Source: Nitrososphaerota archaeon
Lineage (GTDB): Archaea > Thermoproteota > Nitrososphaeria > Nitrososphaerales > Nitrosopumilaceae
Assembly: GCA_016200035.1 (NCBI GenBank)
Contig: JACQFM010000130.1
Span: 1-15,244 of the forward strand
Direction: 5' to 3'
DNA length: 15,244 nucleotides
The position numbers were made by a program, and so were the translations under genes. The notes beneath the pieces were generated by a model that made no database searches, was not told where the DNA came from, and saw only the letters and a program-made list of their open reading frames with translations. This document shows, in pieces, positions 1 through 6,695 of this stretch (position 1 is the first letter of the stretch; each line of letters begins with the position of its first letter).

Positions 1-1013
1 TGATCTGCTATCAAGTAAATCCCTTCAAGAGGAACTATAACTTTATTGAATGTCGCGTTATCTATTCCAGCTTCTTTTGCGGCTTTTTTTCTCACAGTTG
101 CCAAATCTTTCGATTCTCCCAGATTTTTCGATACTGCAGTAAAATAGCTGGATAACATGTCCACCTTGGCGTCCACACCCATCCTTTCTATCAAATTCTT
201 TGTTATAGGACCAAAACAGCAGTCATATGCGGTAGGAGTTCCCATAGTTAGCCAAGCAAACCTCTCAAGACCAGCTCCCATATCAATTATTTTTTGATCC
301 AATACCGAATAATTCGTAAGATCACCCTGAAATTCTGTAAATACGGCATTTCCAAGCTCCAATCCTCTTACAAAATATTCAAGAGATGATCCGAATGAAC
401 CACCACCGACCCAAACGTCTTCAACAAAAACAACTTCTTTCTTCTCAACACCAAACTTTTCTGTCAAAAGCCTAAAATCCAATTCAACGCATTTATCCTT
501 CCAATATCCTTGAGAATTTGGTATACTATGTTGTCCAATCATACAAAAGCTTGAAAAATGTCTGCCGGTCACTCCGACATTTTCTATATCCTTGAAGCGG
601 AGACAGGTTTGAGGTACAACTAATGGATTTGCAGGGAATTCAAATATAACTTTAGATCCCATGACCCTTTGGAAATCCACAATGGACGCTATCGTAAAAT
701 ACAAGTCATCGCGCCATCTACATACAACAGGATATCTGCTTACTGAAGTGTGGCCATTTTCTACAAAGAAGGATTCTACTTCCTTCCATGCTTGAACATA
801 ATCAAATCTCTTCTTTGTTGGGGGATTTCCGATGAATGAATAATTATTCTCAGCATCTTCTGGGCAGAAGCTTTGCGCTGTGTCCATAGTCCAGAAAAAT
901 CGCTTACATTTCAGACAAGACTTTCGTACAAACCCTTCCTTCTCAAACAAAGAGACCTTGTAATACCTTTCCGGATCTGAAGAAAACTTTGCAAGAATTT
1001 GGCCCTTATCCAT
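1..1013 (-). CDS. alaS: Alanyl-tRNA synthetase, N-terminal part (runs off the left edge)
   Basis: Cytoplasmic class II synthetase that charges tRNA-Ala. About 337 codons are inside the window, read by translating the reverse strand from the ATG at 1011-1013; the frame stays open to base 1, so the C-terminal part (rest of the tRNA-recognition, editing and C-Ala domains) is missing. Visible features: the start MDKGQILAKFSSDPERYYK typical of archaeal AlaRS, a Cys-rich segment (KSCLKCKRFFW, then a further Cys) before the aminoacylation core, the conserved segment FEFPANPLVVPQTCLRF, and IIDMGAGLERFAWLTMGTP, which is the class II motif 3 region. An in-frame ATG at 1047-1049 would add 12 residues; I prefer 1013 because family members usually begin just before this conserved start. 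It is divergent from the unknown gene at 1087. In Crenarchaeota alaS follows rpl12 directly; here it is close to rpl12 but in opposite orientation. Confidence 0.95.
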   Translation of the reverse strand, partial: MDKGQILAKFSSDPERYYKVSLFEKEGFVRKSCLKCKRFFWTMDTAQSFCPEDAENNYSFIGNPPTKKRFDYVQAWKEVESFFVENGHTSVSRYPVVCRWRDDLYFTIASIVDFQRVMGSKVIFEFPANPLVVPQTCLRFKDIENVGVTGRHFSSFCMIGQHSIPNSQGYWKDKCVELDFRLLTEKFGVEKKEVVFVEDVWVGGGSFGSSLEYFVRGLELGNAVFTEFQGDLTNYSVLDQKIIDMGAGLERFAWLTMGTPTAYDCCFGPITKNLIERMGVDAKVDMLSSYFTAVSKNLGESKDLATVRKKAAKEAGIDNATFNKVIVPLEGIYLIAD

Positions 1014-1057
1014 CTTTGAGAGGTTTTTGGTTTGACTGATATTAAGCATTCTGAGGC

Positions 1058-1075
1058 AACAAATTAAATAATCAT
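1058..1075. promoter_or_regulatory. AT-rich divergent core promoter between alaS and the 170-aa gene
   Basis: The segment at 1060-1072 (aaattaaataatc) is the only AT-rich TATA-like block in the 73-base gap between the two divergent starts. Its centre is about 27 bases before a GTG at 1093, consistent with a leaderless transcript for the rightward gene. For alaS it would give a start near 1041, a short leader before the ATG at 1013. Inference from spacing only. Confidence 0.4.
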
Positions 1076-1086
1076 TTTCTTGCAGG

Positions 1087-1599
1087 TTGACTGTGTTTGG
1101 CAAGGGGAATTGGAAAGAAGGAGATTGTGTTTTTTCAACTAAATCTGACGGCGAATACAAAAACATTATAGTTGGCGTGGTGACGGGAGTTGAGGATTCA
1201 AAAATAGGTGTAAATGGCATTATAATAAATCCTGTTGGTCTTAAAAACAAGGTAGAACAGAAGAAGGCAGGACCAAAATCTGAAGAGATCTTAAAGAATC
1301 CAAACCCTACCAACTGCATACTTGCCTTAATTTACAGAGTTGAGCATGAAAATTTTACAGGAGTGTTGGATACAAACTCTGATCCAGTAATAAAGATCCA
1401 TAAGAACATTAACGCAATTATTGACGGATGGGTCAGAGAGTCGCTGCCGGAACTTATAAACAACATACTTTCTCTTTCAGAAGGTCCTGAAAAAGAGCAG
1501 GCTAAAAGAGTTCTAAAACAAAGAATGGATACATTATATGACAAAGATCTAAAGAAATATTTGTATTCTATAAGCAGAACTCTAAAGATCCTTAATTAG
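1087..1599 (+). CDS. Hypothetical protein, 170 aa, soluble, unknown function
   Basis: I do not recognise this protein. It starts with TTG at 1087, or GTG two codons later at 1093; the GTG fits better with the TATA-like block 27 bases upstream. No signal peptide, membrane segment, Cys motif or nucleotide-binding loop is visible. The first half is predicted beta-rich (KNIIVGVVTGVEDSKIGVNG, then IIINPVG), with alternating Val/Ile and Gly as in a small beta-barrel. The second half is helical and charged (residues about 105-170, with EGPEKEQAKRVLKQRMDTLY). Codon use and composition look like the neighbouring genes, so it is probably a real host gene. It lies between alaS (divergent) and rpl12 (same strand, 126 bases downstream with its own TATA-like box), which hints at a housekeeping or translation-linked role, but that is only position. 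Confidence 0.75.
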   Translation: MTVFGKGNWKEGDCVFSTKSDGEYKNIIVGVVTGVEDSKIGVNGIIINPVGLKNKVEQKKAGPKSEEILKNPNPTNCILALIYRVEHENFTGVLDTNSDPVIKIHKNINAIIDGWVRESLPELINNILSLSEGPEKEQAKRVLKQRMDTLYDKDLKKYLYSISRTLKILN

Positions 1600-1689
1600 A
1601 TTTACGCCCACTGGTTGTAAAAAATATTCAAATCTCTTTATGATATCTAAAGTAAATAAGATAAGCTCAAGGGCGAACCATGCCTCCAT

Positions 1690-1700
1690 AGTTTTATATT
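1690..1700 (+). promoter_or_regulatory. TATA-like box of rpl12
   Basis: The sequence gttttatatt at 1691-1700 is centred about 30 bases before the rpl12 ATG at 1726, the spacing expected for an archaeal promoter with a very short 5' leader. It shows that rpl12 here has its own promoter instead of depending on an L1-L10 operon. Confidence 0.5.
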
Positions 1701-1725
1701 ATGCCTGTAGCAAAAATCGCATACG

Positions 1726-2028
1726 ATGGAATACGTATACGCTGCACTACTTTTGCACAAGCAGAAAAAAGAGATCAATGAAGCCAATATTACTAACGTG
1801 ATAAAGGCTTCTGGCGCAGAAGTTAAGGAAGCGCAAGTGAAAGCACTTGTTGCTGCACTAGCTGATGTGAACATTGATGAAGCAATCAAATCTGCTCCAG
1901 TAGCGGTTGCCGCCGCACCTGCAGCATCTGCAGCTAGCGGAAAAGAAGAAAAACCAAAGGAAGTAGAGACTCCATCTGCAAAGACTGAAGAGCAAGCAAT
2001 GGAAGGTCTTTCTGCGCTGTTTGGATAG
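1726..2028 (+). CDS. rpl12: Ribosomal protein L12 (archaeal P1-type stalk protein)
   Basis: Acidic stalk protein of the large ribosomal subunit; dimers bind L10/P0 and recruit translation GTPases. At 100 residues it has the family length. The N-terminus MEYVYAALLLHKQKKEINE and the helix pair around residues 20-58 (ITNVIKASGAEVKEAQVKAL) form the dimerisation and P0-binding domain. An Ala/Pro hinge follows (residues about 60-75), then a Lys/Glu-rich linker, and the C-terminal tail EGLSALFG, a variant of the usual GLGALFG factor-binding tip. The ATG at 1726 gives the canonical start. It is normally directly downstream of rpl10 in archaea; here it is 9.85 kb from rpl10 and on the opposite strand, beside alaS. 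Its own promoter is visible upstream and T-rich runs lie just downstream. Confidence 0.96.
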   Translation: MEYVYAALLLHKQKKEINEANITNVIKASGAEVKEAQVKALVAALADVNIDEAIKSAPVAVAAAPAASAASGKEEKPKEVETPSAKTEEQAMEGLSALFG

Positions 2029-2030
2029 AA

Positions 2031-2063
2031 ATCCTTTTTTTAAAATTTTAGACTCAAATTTTT
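2031..2063 (+). terminator. T-rich terminator after rpl12
   Basis: Three T-runs (cctttttttaaaatttt at 2034-2050, attttt at 2057-2062 and ccctttttcc near 2071-2080) start within a few bases of the rpl12 stop. Archaeal transcription often ends at such oligo-T runs without a strong hairpin. The gap to the convergent ketoacyl synthase gene is 102 bases and contains nothing else recognisable. Confidence 0.5.
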
Positions 2064-2130
2064 GTGACAGCTACCCTTTTTCCTTTTCTGGCTTTTGATA
2101 CAAAGCATTATTCATGACACTGGCGCCTTA

Positions 2131-3234
2131 TCATTTTGCTGTATAAAGAAATGCGTTCGATCCTTCCCAGCCATAATCTACCATGCCACCCATTTCGTTT
2201 GCCTTTAATCTTTTTTTTTCAATTGATTCCTTAATAAACTGCAAAGAACTTGCAGCACCGACGTTTCCTGTTTTCCTCATCAACTCATAAGTTAGTTCGG
2301 ACTTCTCTTTTTCTATACCGCATTTTTTCCTAACATAATCTACAAACACATTCCCAGCTGAATGGAAGCCCCAGCATTTTATATGTTTGAACTCTTGGGG
2401 AAACTTCTGTTTGATACAAGAAATATTTTCTAAGGAAAGTTGTGCCACCCTCTTCTTTAATATTTTTGAATTTACATCCATATCGAAGATTATTCTATGT
2501 GAATTATCAGGTGAGAGTTTTATGGTGGCTTTTTTATAGCCGTCCACACTGGTATCTTTACATGAAGAAATAGTTTCTGTGTTTATCTGTGCTAAAGCCC
2601 TGTCTGACTTTGATTGAGATAATAACGCCGAAGCTGTAACGTCGCTAAAAATTAGAAAGTAAATAAAATTGTTAAGTTCTTTTCTGTTTTTCATCGAAAT
2701 ATAATCAATTTGTTTTATTCTATCTAAAAACCAATTTGTATAATAAGTGCCGATTAGAACAAGTACATCACCTTTATAACCTAAGGCAAAATGTCCAGCT
2801 GCGTTTAGGAGGGCTTCTGAAAAAGATGAGCATGCCATTCCTTGAAAATTTTGTGTGCGTACATCCTTATTCAAACCTAATCTAGTTGTAATTTCTACAG
2901 TAGGCGAAGGATCCAAATTCTGCTGATTATCATTAATTGTTATAAGAAGCCCTATATCTTTCGGTTTTCTTTTTGAGAAACTTAATACTCTTTTTGCACT
3001 TTCTACATACATATCATTAAGTCTAATATCTGGTAGGAGGTAACTGGTATCTTCAGCTTTTATCTTGGATAAATCATAGGTTTTGTAAACCCTATCTATC
3101 CCTAATTTCGTTTTACAAAAATTTTTCACTTCTTCATCTAACTTATCACTGAATAAGTCGTCAACAATCTCCTCTATAGTATATGAATATCTAGGGAAAC
3201 TAAGGCATATCTGTGAAATATCGACAGTTGGCAT
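2131..3234 (-). CDS. KAS III / type III polyketide synthase-like ketoacyl synthase
   Basis: Thiolase-fold condensing enzyme, 367 aa. A likely catalytic triad is visible: Cys135 in QGMACSSFSEALLNAAGHF, His291 in CWGFHSAGNVFVDYV, and Asn324 in RKTGNVGAASSLQFI. Cys-His-Asn is the KAS III/chalcone synthase/FAE1 arrangement, whereas HMG-CoA synthase has Cys-His-Glu. The His-Asn spacing of 33 resembles type III PKS. The stretch around residues 94-170 (DIGLLITIND, then DPSPTVEITTRLGL, then VLVLIGTYYTNWF) lines up by eye with plant-type 3-ketoacyl-CoA synthases. The family condenses an acyl-CoA or acyl-ACP with a malonyl unit; the substrate here is unknown and no acyl carrier protein is nearby. The start is 3 bases after the stop of the Mer-like gene, so the two are probably co-transcribed. 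It is soluble, with no membrane segment. Ordinary fatty acid synthesis is absent in most archaea, which makes its role open. Confidence 0.8.
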   Translation of the reverse strand: MPTVDISQICLSFPRYSYTIEEIVDDLFSDKLDEEVKNFCKTKLGIDRVYKTYDLSKIKAEDTSYLLPDIRLNDMYVESAKRVLSFSKRKPKDIGLLITINDNQQNLDPSPTVEITTRLGLNKDVRTQNFQGMACSSFSEALLNAAGHFALGYKGDVLVLIGTYYTNWFLDRIKQIDYISMKNRKELNNFIYFLIFSDVTASALLSQSKSDRALAQINTETISSCKDTSVDGYKKATIKLSPDNSHRIIFDMDVNSKILKKRVAQLSLENISCIKQKFPQEFKHIKCWGFHSAGNVFVDYVRKKCGIEKEKSELTYELMRKTGNVGAASSLQFIKESIEKKRLKANEMGGMVDYGWEGSNAFLYTAK

Positions 3235-3237
3235 CTC

Positions 3238-4188
3238 TCAGAATTTACTTGCTAGCTTATCTAAATTTTTAAAAAAGTCTACATTATACCCATTTCTTGA
3301 CAAATCAAAACCAGCTATGACTGTTTTGATTTTAGCCTCTTCGGAATAGTCAGCAATTTTCATAGCACACTCCTTTGCACTTCCAAAAACCCCTAATGAT
3401 TCTATCATTTTATCGCTTACGTGTAATGAAGCGGAAGCCAAACCATGTCTTAGAAAATTTTCACGTATGATATGGATTTCTTTTTTGAAACCTATCTTTT
3501 CCAATGGTTTTGAATAAAATTCGTTTGCGCCAACATAATTTGCGATTGTTAAACGTAGTGCATTTCTCGCTTTTTTTTTATTATCCTCTATACATGTTGG
3601 CAGAATAGAAATAATCTCAAAAGAGTTGTAGTTTCTTCCTAACGCACAAAGTCTATTTCTTATAATTTTAATACTACGTCTAATTTCACTCTCTGGTTTT
3701 AGAAAGAATATCTTTAGAAAGAATATCACACCATCTGCATATTCTGCAGCAAATCGAGTCATTTTGTCTCCTATGGCAGACCAATAAATAGGACCTTTGT
3801 ACTGAGATTTTATGTACTCGGTATAGCTCTTAATTCTTGATACCGGTTTTTCGAATTTCATCTTATACATATTTTCAATAATAATGGGCGCACTTGTTCC
3901 TAGACCTAAAACAAAATTTTCATTTGTCTTGTAGTACACCTTATTGGCAAGATCAAGTAACTTTTTTTTAGATCTTGAGAAGACATTCACTATCCCAGTT
4001 CCCAATACTACATTTTCAATCTTTTCGGCCAGAAATTGTAGGGCTTTAAAAGCATCGACACCAATGAATTTTGGATGCGTTTCGGGAATTAAATAATAAT
4101 CTAACATCTTTGTATCGGCAATCCTTGCAGCCCTTTCTATTGCATGCAAAGGTGCTCTTATGCCAAGCTCTATACCTACTCTTTTCAT
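3238..4188 (-). CDS. Luciferase-like, Mer-like (F420-dependent) oxidoreductase
   Basis: TIM-barrel flavin/F420 oxidoreductase of the bacterial luciferase superfamily, 316 aa, near the length of methylene-tetrahydromethanopterin reductase (Mer). Landmarks: the first strand MKRVGIELGIRAP, the strand VVLGTGIVNVFSRS (residues 60-73), the phosphate/cofactor-binding strand NFVLGLGTSAP (91-101), EKPVSRIKSYTEYIKS (113-128), GPIYWSAIGDKMTRFAAEYADGV as two shorter parts (132-154), and the C-terminal FGSAKECAMKIADYSE. Mer reduces methylene-H4MPT to methyl-H4MPT, and the glycine cleavage system upstream makes such a methylene unit, so a C1 role is attractive but unproven; the superfamily is functionally broad. 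Residues 155-164 are a doubled IFFLK, produced by an exact 15-bp tandem duplication. It has its own promoter and terminator-like boundary upstream, and is 3 bases ahead of the ketoacyl synthase gene. Confidence 0.75.
   Translation of the reverse strand: MKRVGIELGIRAPLHAIERAARIADTKMLDYYLIPETHPKFIGVDAFKALQFLAEKIENVVLGTGIVNVFSRSKKKLLDLANKVYYKTNENFVLGLGTSAPIIIENMYKMKFEKPVSRIKSYTEYIKSQYKGPIYWSAIGDKMTRFAAEYADGVIFFLKIFFLKPESEIRRSIKIIRNRLCALGRNYNSFEIISILPTCIEDNKKKARNALRLTIANYVGANEFYSKPLEKIGFKKEIHIIRENFLRHGLASASLHVSDKMIESLGVFGSAKECAMKIADYSEEAKIKTVIAGFDLSRNGYNVDFFKNLDKLASKF
3698..3727. repeat. Exact 15-bp tandem duplication inside the Mer-like gene
   Basis: The 15-base unit tttagaaagaatatc occurs at 3698-3712 and again at 3713-3727 without a mismatch. 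Being a multiple of three it keeps the frame and doubles the residues IFFLK (protein positions 155-159 and 160-164). Without one copy the protein would read ADGVIFFLKPESE, a normal strand-loop transition for this family, so one copy is most likely a recent slippage insertion. Confidence 0.95.
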
Positions 4189-4211
4189 AACTCTCTAGAA
4201 TTTTTGCTCCT

Positions 4212-4224
4212 CAGTTTAAATGCT
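4212..4224 (-). promoter_or_regulatory. TATA-like box of the Mer-like/ketoacyl synthase unit
   Basis: On the minus strand the sequence gcatttaaact (4214-4224) is centred about 30 bases before the ATG at 4188, giving a leader of only a few bases. Together with the T-rich run just upstream it suggests that the last two genes of the block form a separate transcription unit. Confidence 0.45.
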
Positions 4225-4234
4225 TTACATAAGA

Positions 4235-4260
4235 GAAAAAATAAACAAAAATTCTTGTTT
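4235..4260 (-). terminator. Candidate terminator after lpd
   Basis: On the minus strand, just after the lpd stop, a small inverted repeat (aaacaa at 4255-4260 pairing with ttgttt at 4243-4248) is followed by the run attttttctc (4233-4242). A weak AT hairpin with a T-run is a plausible archaeal intrinsic terminator for the gcv-lpl-lpd operon. Confidence 0.45.
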
Positions 4261-4271
4261 TTGAGAACACT

Positions 4272-5603
4272 CTATTTTCTAGCAGAAATACCTTTGGATG
4301 GCAGATGAACAGCTTCGCCATTGATATCTCTCAAAGCATCGACAAATGATTCTGGAAGTGTAGGATGTGCATGTATTGTATCAAATATATCTGAGGGTTT
4401 TAGCTGCATCTTGACTCCTAGTGCTGCTTCACTGATTATTTCTCCTGCATGTGGGGCAATTACGAAAGCACCCACTAGTATTCCATTATTTTCAAAAACC
4501 TTCACTATGCCTCTCGTCTCGTCTAAACAACTTGCCTTAGCGCTTGCTGCAAGAGGAAATTCTCCAGACCTTCCATCCAATTTTCCTACAAAAGCAACTT
4601 CTGGATATGTGAATACGCATACAGGTATGGAACTATATTTCATTTTACTTTCTATGCCCATCAGATTTTGGGCAGCTACTTCGCCCTGTTTTGAGGCTAC
4701 ATGTGCAAGTTCATACATCCCCGTGACGTCACCAATAGCAAACACATTTTGAACATTAGTCAACATCTTGTCGTTAACGAGAATACCTTTTTTGTTGAAT
4801 TTTATGCCAATACCATTCAACTCATCAACATTAACATTTGGTCTTCTTCCTACGCAAACAAGGATCTTTTCGGCTTGAATCTTTTCTCCATTGACTAGAA
4901 CCATGTTGTCCACTATTTTTTCTACGCGTGATCTTATCATTACATTAATTCCATCAAGCCTCATGTACTTCTCAACGGTATTTCCAATCTCCTCGATCTG
5001 AAGAGGCAATATGTGGCTCTCAGATTCAATCAATGATACTTTACATCCCAACGCATTTAAAATTGAAGCAAATTCACAACCACTGTAACCTCCACCCACA
5101 ATCACTATTGATTTTGGCAGATCCTCTAATTCCAGCATGGTAGTGGTTGAAAGTATATTTTTGCTGAATTCGTAACCAGGTAAACAAACAGGATGGCTTC
5201 CTGTAGCGATAACAATATTCTTGGTTTCTATTATTTTGTCGTTAACCTTAATTTTATTTCTTGAAACTATGTGTGCCTCGCCTTCTATTAGATTGATGTC
5301 ATTGCTCTTCAATAGTAGTCTAATTCCAGAAGCAAGTTTATCAACTGTAGTAGCCATTCTGGATTTCAATAATCTATAACTCAATTCCATTTTTACATCT
5401 AATCCGTTCTTTTTAGAAGTGGATGTTTTTCTCATTATATCACCTAACGAATGGAGAAATTTAGTGGGTATACAACCACGTTGTGTACAAGTTCCACCCA
5501 ATCCATTCTTTTCAATTATACAAATATTGCCACCAAGTTGTGCAGCTCTGATAGCACAGATGTAACCCCCTGGACCCCCACCGATCACCACTGCATCATA
5601 CAT
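4272..5603 (-). CDS. lpd: Dihydrolipoamide dehydrogenase (L protein)
   Basis: FAD disulfide reductase that reoxidises the dihydrolipoyl arm of GcvH and passes electrons to NAD+. From the chosen ATG the protein is 443 aa. Motifs: the FAD-binding MYDAVVIGGGPGG at the N-terminus, the redox-active disulfide GLGGTCTQRGCIPTK (C-x4-C; Cys39 and Cys44), the NAD-binding SIVIVGGGYSGCEFASI, the second FAD motif NVFAIGDVTG, and the C-terminal active-site HAHPTLPESF with the His-Glu pair. A GTG at 5622-5624 would add seven residues (MHFESHC); I chose the ATG at 5601-5603 because it places the Rossmann motif directly at the N-terminus, as is usual. It lies about 40 bases after lplA. With no 2-oxoacid dehydrogenase genes in view, its partner here is the glycine cleavage system. 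Confidence 0.95.
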   Translation of the reverse strand: MYDAVVIGGGPGGYICAIRAAQLGGNICIIEKNGLGGTCTQRGCIPTKFLHSLGDIMRKTSTSKKNGLDVKMELSYRLLKSRMATTVDKLASGIRLLLKSNDINLIEGEAHIVSRNKIKVNDKIIETKNIVIATGSHPVCLPGYEFSKNILSTTTMLELEDLPKSIVIVGGGYSGCEFASILNALGCKVSLIESESHILPLQIEEIGNTVEKYMRLDGINVMIRSRVEKIVDNMVLVNGEKIQAEKILVCVGRRPNVNVDELNGIGIKFNKKGILVNDKMLTNVQNVFAIGDVTGMYELAHVASKQGEVAAQNLMGIESKMKYSSIPVCVFTYPEVAFVGKLDGRSGEFPLAASAKASCLDETRGIVKVFENNGILVGAFVIAPHAGEIISEAALGVKMQLKPSDIFDTIHAHPTLPESFVDALRDINGEAVHLPSKGISARK

Positions 5604-5643
5604 GCAGTGGGATTCGAAATGCACCGCAATAAATCTTAGTAAA

Positions 5644-6378
5644 TTATCTTCCTAAATTCCATTTATCTGTAATATATTTCTCCTCAACTAACTTTTTGGC
5701 AGCTAATTCTTCTTCTTTAGTAATCTTATCAACAATGAGCGTGGCACCAAATTTTTCACTAAAGCCTGATTTTAGAGCAAGTGCTACTTCAGTAAATGTT
5801 TTGTTTAAGCCAGCTACCCTTTCCCACGCATCTGAGATCCCTTTGGCTCTGAGCTTTTCAGAAGGAATTTTCAAAATAGAGAACATCTTCTCAATATCCA
5901 CGTCCAATAAAATTGTGCCATGTTGTAACAGGGTGCCTCTCTTCCTTGTTTGCGCATTTCCAGAAATTTTCTTACCATTTAAAACTATATCATTTAATGG
6001 CGAGAATTTTGTGTCTAATCCAAGTTTATTTATCGATATGATTAGGGCATCACATATCCACTTGTAAGATTCAATGATATTCTGTGGATATCTTTTTGTT
6101 ATGAATGAATAAGTCAATTCAGAATCATGCATGACTGCACCACCCCCAGTTATCCTTCTGACAGCGTCAATGTCTAGCTGCTTACATTTTTCCGTATCGA
6201 TTTCTTCTTCCATTCGTTGGAAGTAGCCAATTGATACAGCCGTTGGTTTCCATCCGTATATTCTCAGAGCTGGCACATCATTTACGCTATTCAAGAGTAC
6301 TTCATCTAAAGCCATGTTCCAACATGCTGTATTATGACCAGTTTCTAAGACTCTAATTTCCTTGAAGGAAAAACTCAT
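5644..6378 (-). CDS. lplA: Lipoate-protein ligase A, large catalytic subunit
   Basis: Activates lipoate or octanoate with ATP to the acyl-AMP and transfers it to the lysine of GcvH. 244 aa, the length of the archaeal catalytic domain without the C-terminal accessory domain. Motifs: LRIYGWKPTAVSIGYFQ (residues 38-54), the signature RRITGGGAVMHDSELTYS (74-91), and the adenylate-binding lysine in LNGKKISGNAQTRKRG (133-148), followed by LLQHGTILLDVD. Its ATG overlaps the stop of lplB by 4 bases (ATGA), so translation is coupled. As in Thermoplasma acidophilum, where LplA needs the separate LplB protein for the adenylation step, the two adjacent genes together make one ligase. lpd follows directly downstream. 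Confidence 0.93.
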   Translation of the reverse strand: MSFSFKEIRVLETGHNTACWNMALDEVLLNSVNDVPALRIYGWKPTAVSIGYFQRMEEEIDTEKCKQLDIDAVRRITGGGAVMHDSELTYSFITKRYPQNIIESYKWICDALIISINKLGLDTKFSPLNDIVLNGKKISGNAQTRKRGTLLQHGTILLDVDIEKMFSILKIPSEKLRAKGISDAWERVAGLNKTFTEVALALKSGFSEKFGATLIVDKITKEEELAAKKLVEEKYITDKWNLGR

Positions 6379-6653
6379 TTAATCAGACATCCAAAAATTG
6401 CTTCTGTCATAGATTCTGAATCAAATCCAAATATTTCTGAATTTTGTAGACACTGCTGTATAATTTGCTTAATAGAATTTTTTTCTAATCTGATGCCAAT
6501 TAGATTTTTTTCTAGTTTATCAATACTCTCCTCGGGATAAAGAAAAAAGTCCCCACTTATTTTTATTGAATGAATGGTATTATTTAGATCATCATACTCA
6601 AGAGAAACTTTGATTAATTTTTGTGACTTCAACACATTATAGCCTTTTTTCAT
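6375..6653 (-). CDS. lplB: Lipoate-protein ligase accessory subunit (C-terminal domain protein LplB)
   Basis: Small protein of 92 aa matching the accessory domain that is fused to the C-terminus of bacterial LplA but separate in archaea. The diagnostic segment is IKISGDFFLYPEESIDKLEK (residues 31-50), followed by a helical part containing GIRLEKNSIKQIIQQCL. It is required, with LplA, for forming lipoyl- or octanoyl-AMP in the Thermoplasma system (established for that family). It lies immediately upstream of lplA with a 4-base overlap and 42 bases after gcvPB, which fits one operon with the glycine cleavage genes. The gap before it is AT-rich and could hold a weak internal promoter (gtatttac near 6675-6682 on the minus strand), but no T-run separates it from gcvPB. 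Confidence 0.9.
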   Translation of the reverse strand: MKKGYNVLKSQKLIKVSLEYDDLNNTIHSIKISGDFFLYPEESIDKLEKNLIGIRLEKNSIKQIIQQCLQNSEIFGFDSESMTEAIFGCLIK

Positions 6654-6695
6654 TATGACCAGATTTTAATTTTGTAAATACCTACTTTTTATTAT

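Noticed and set aside
1600..1725. Small RNA or tRNA, or the tiny reading frame ATG-CCT-CCA-TAG at 1680, before rpl12
   Set aside because: No cloverleaf or T-arm sequence, only a 3-bp hairpin (ggc/gcc), and a three-residue reading frame just upstream of the rpl12 TATA box is easily chance.
4321..4752. 143-residue open frame on the plus strand opposite lpd
   Set aside because: It lies entirely inside a well-supported lpd gene; its translation has no recognisable motif and is rich in Ser, Pro and Ala as expected from antisense of a conserved gene.
5696..6067. 123-residue open frame on the plus strand opposite lplA
   Set aside because: Antisense shadow of lplA, whose ligase motifs are clear; no promoter or ribosome-binding site seen.
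6654..6695. Operon break between gcvPB and lplB
   Set aside because: The 42-base gap is AT-rich with a weak TATA-like piece, but there is no T-run or hairpin, so read-through from the gcv genes is more likely.
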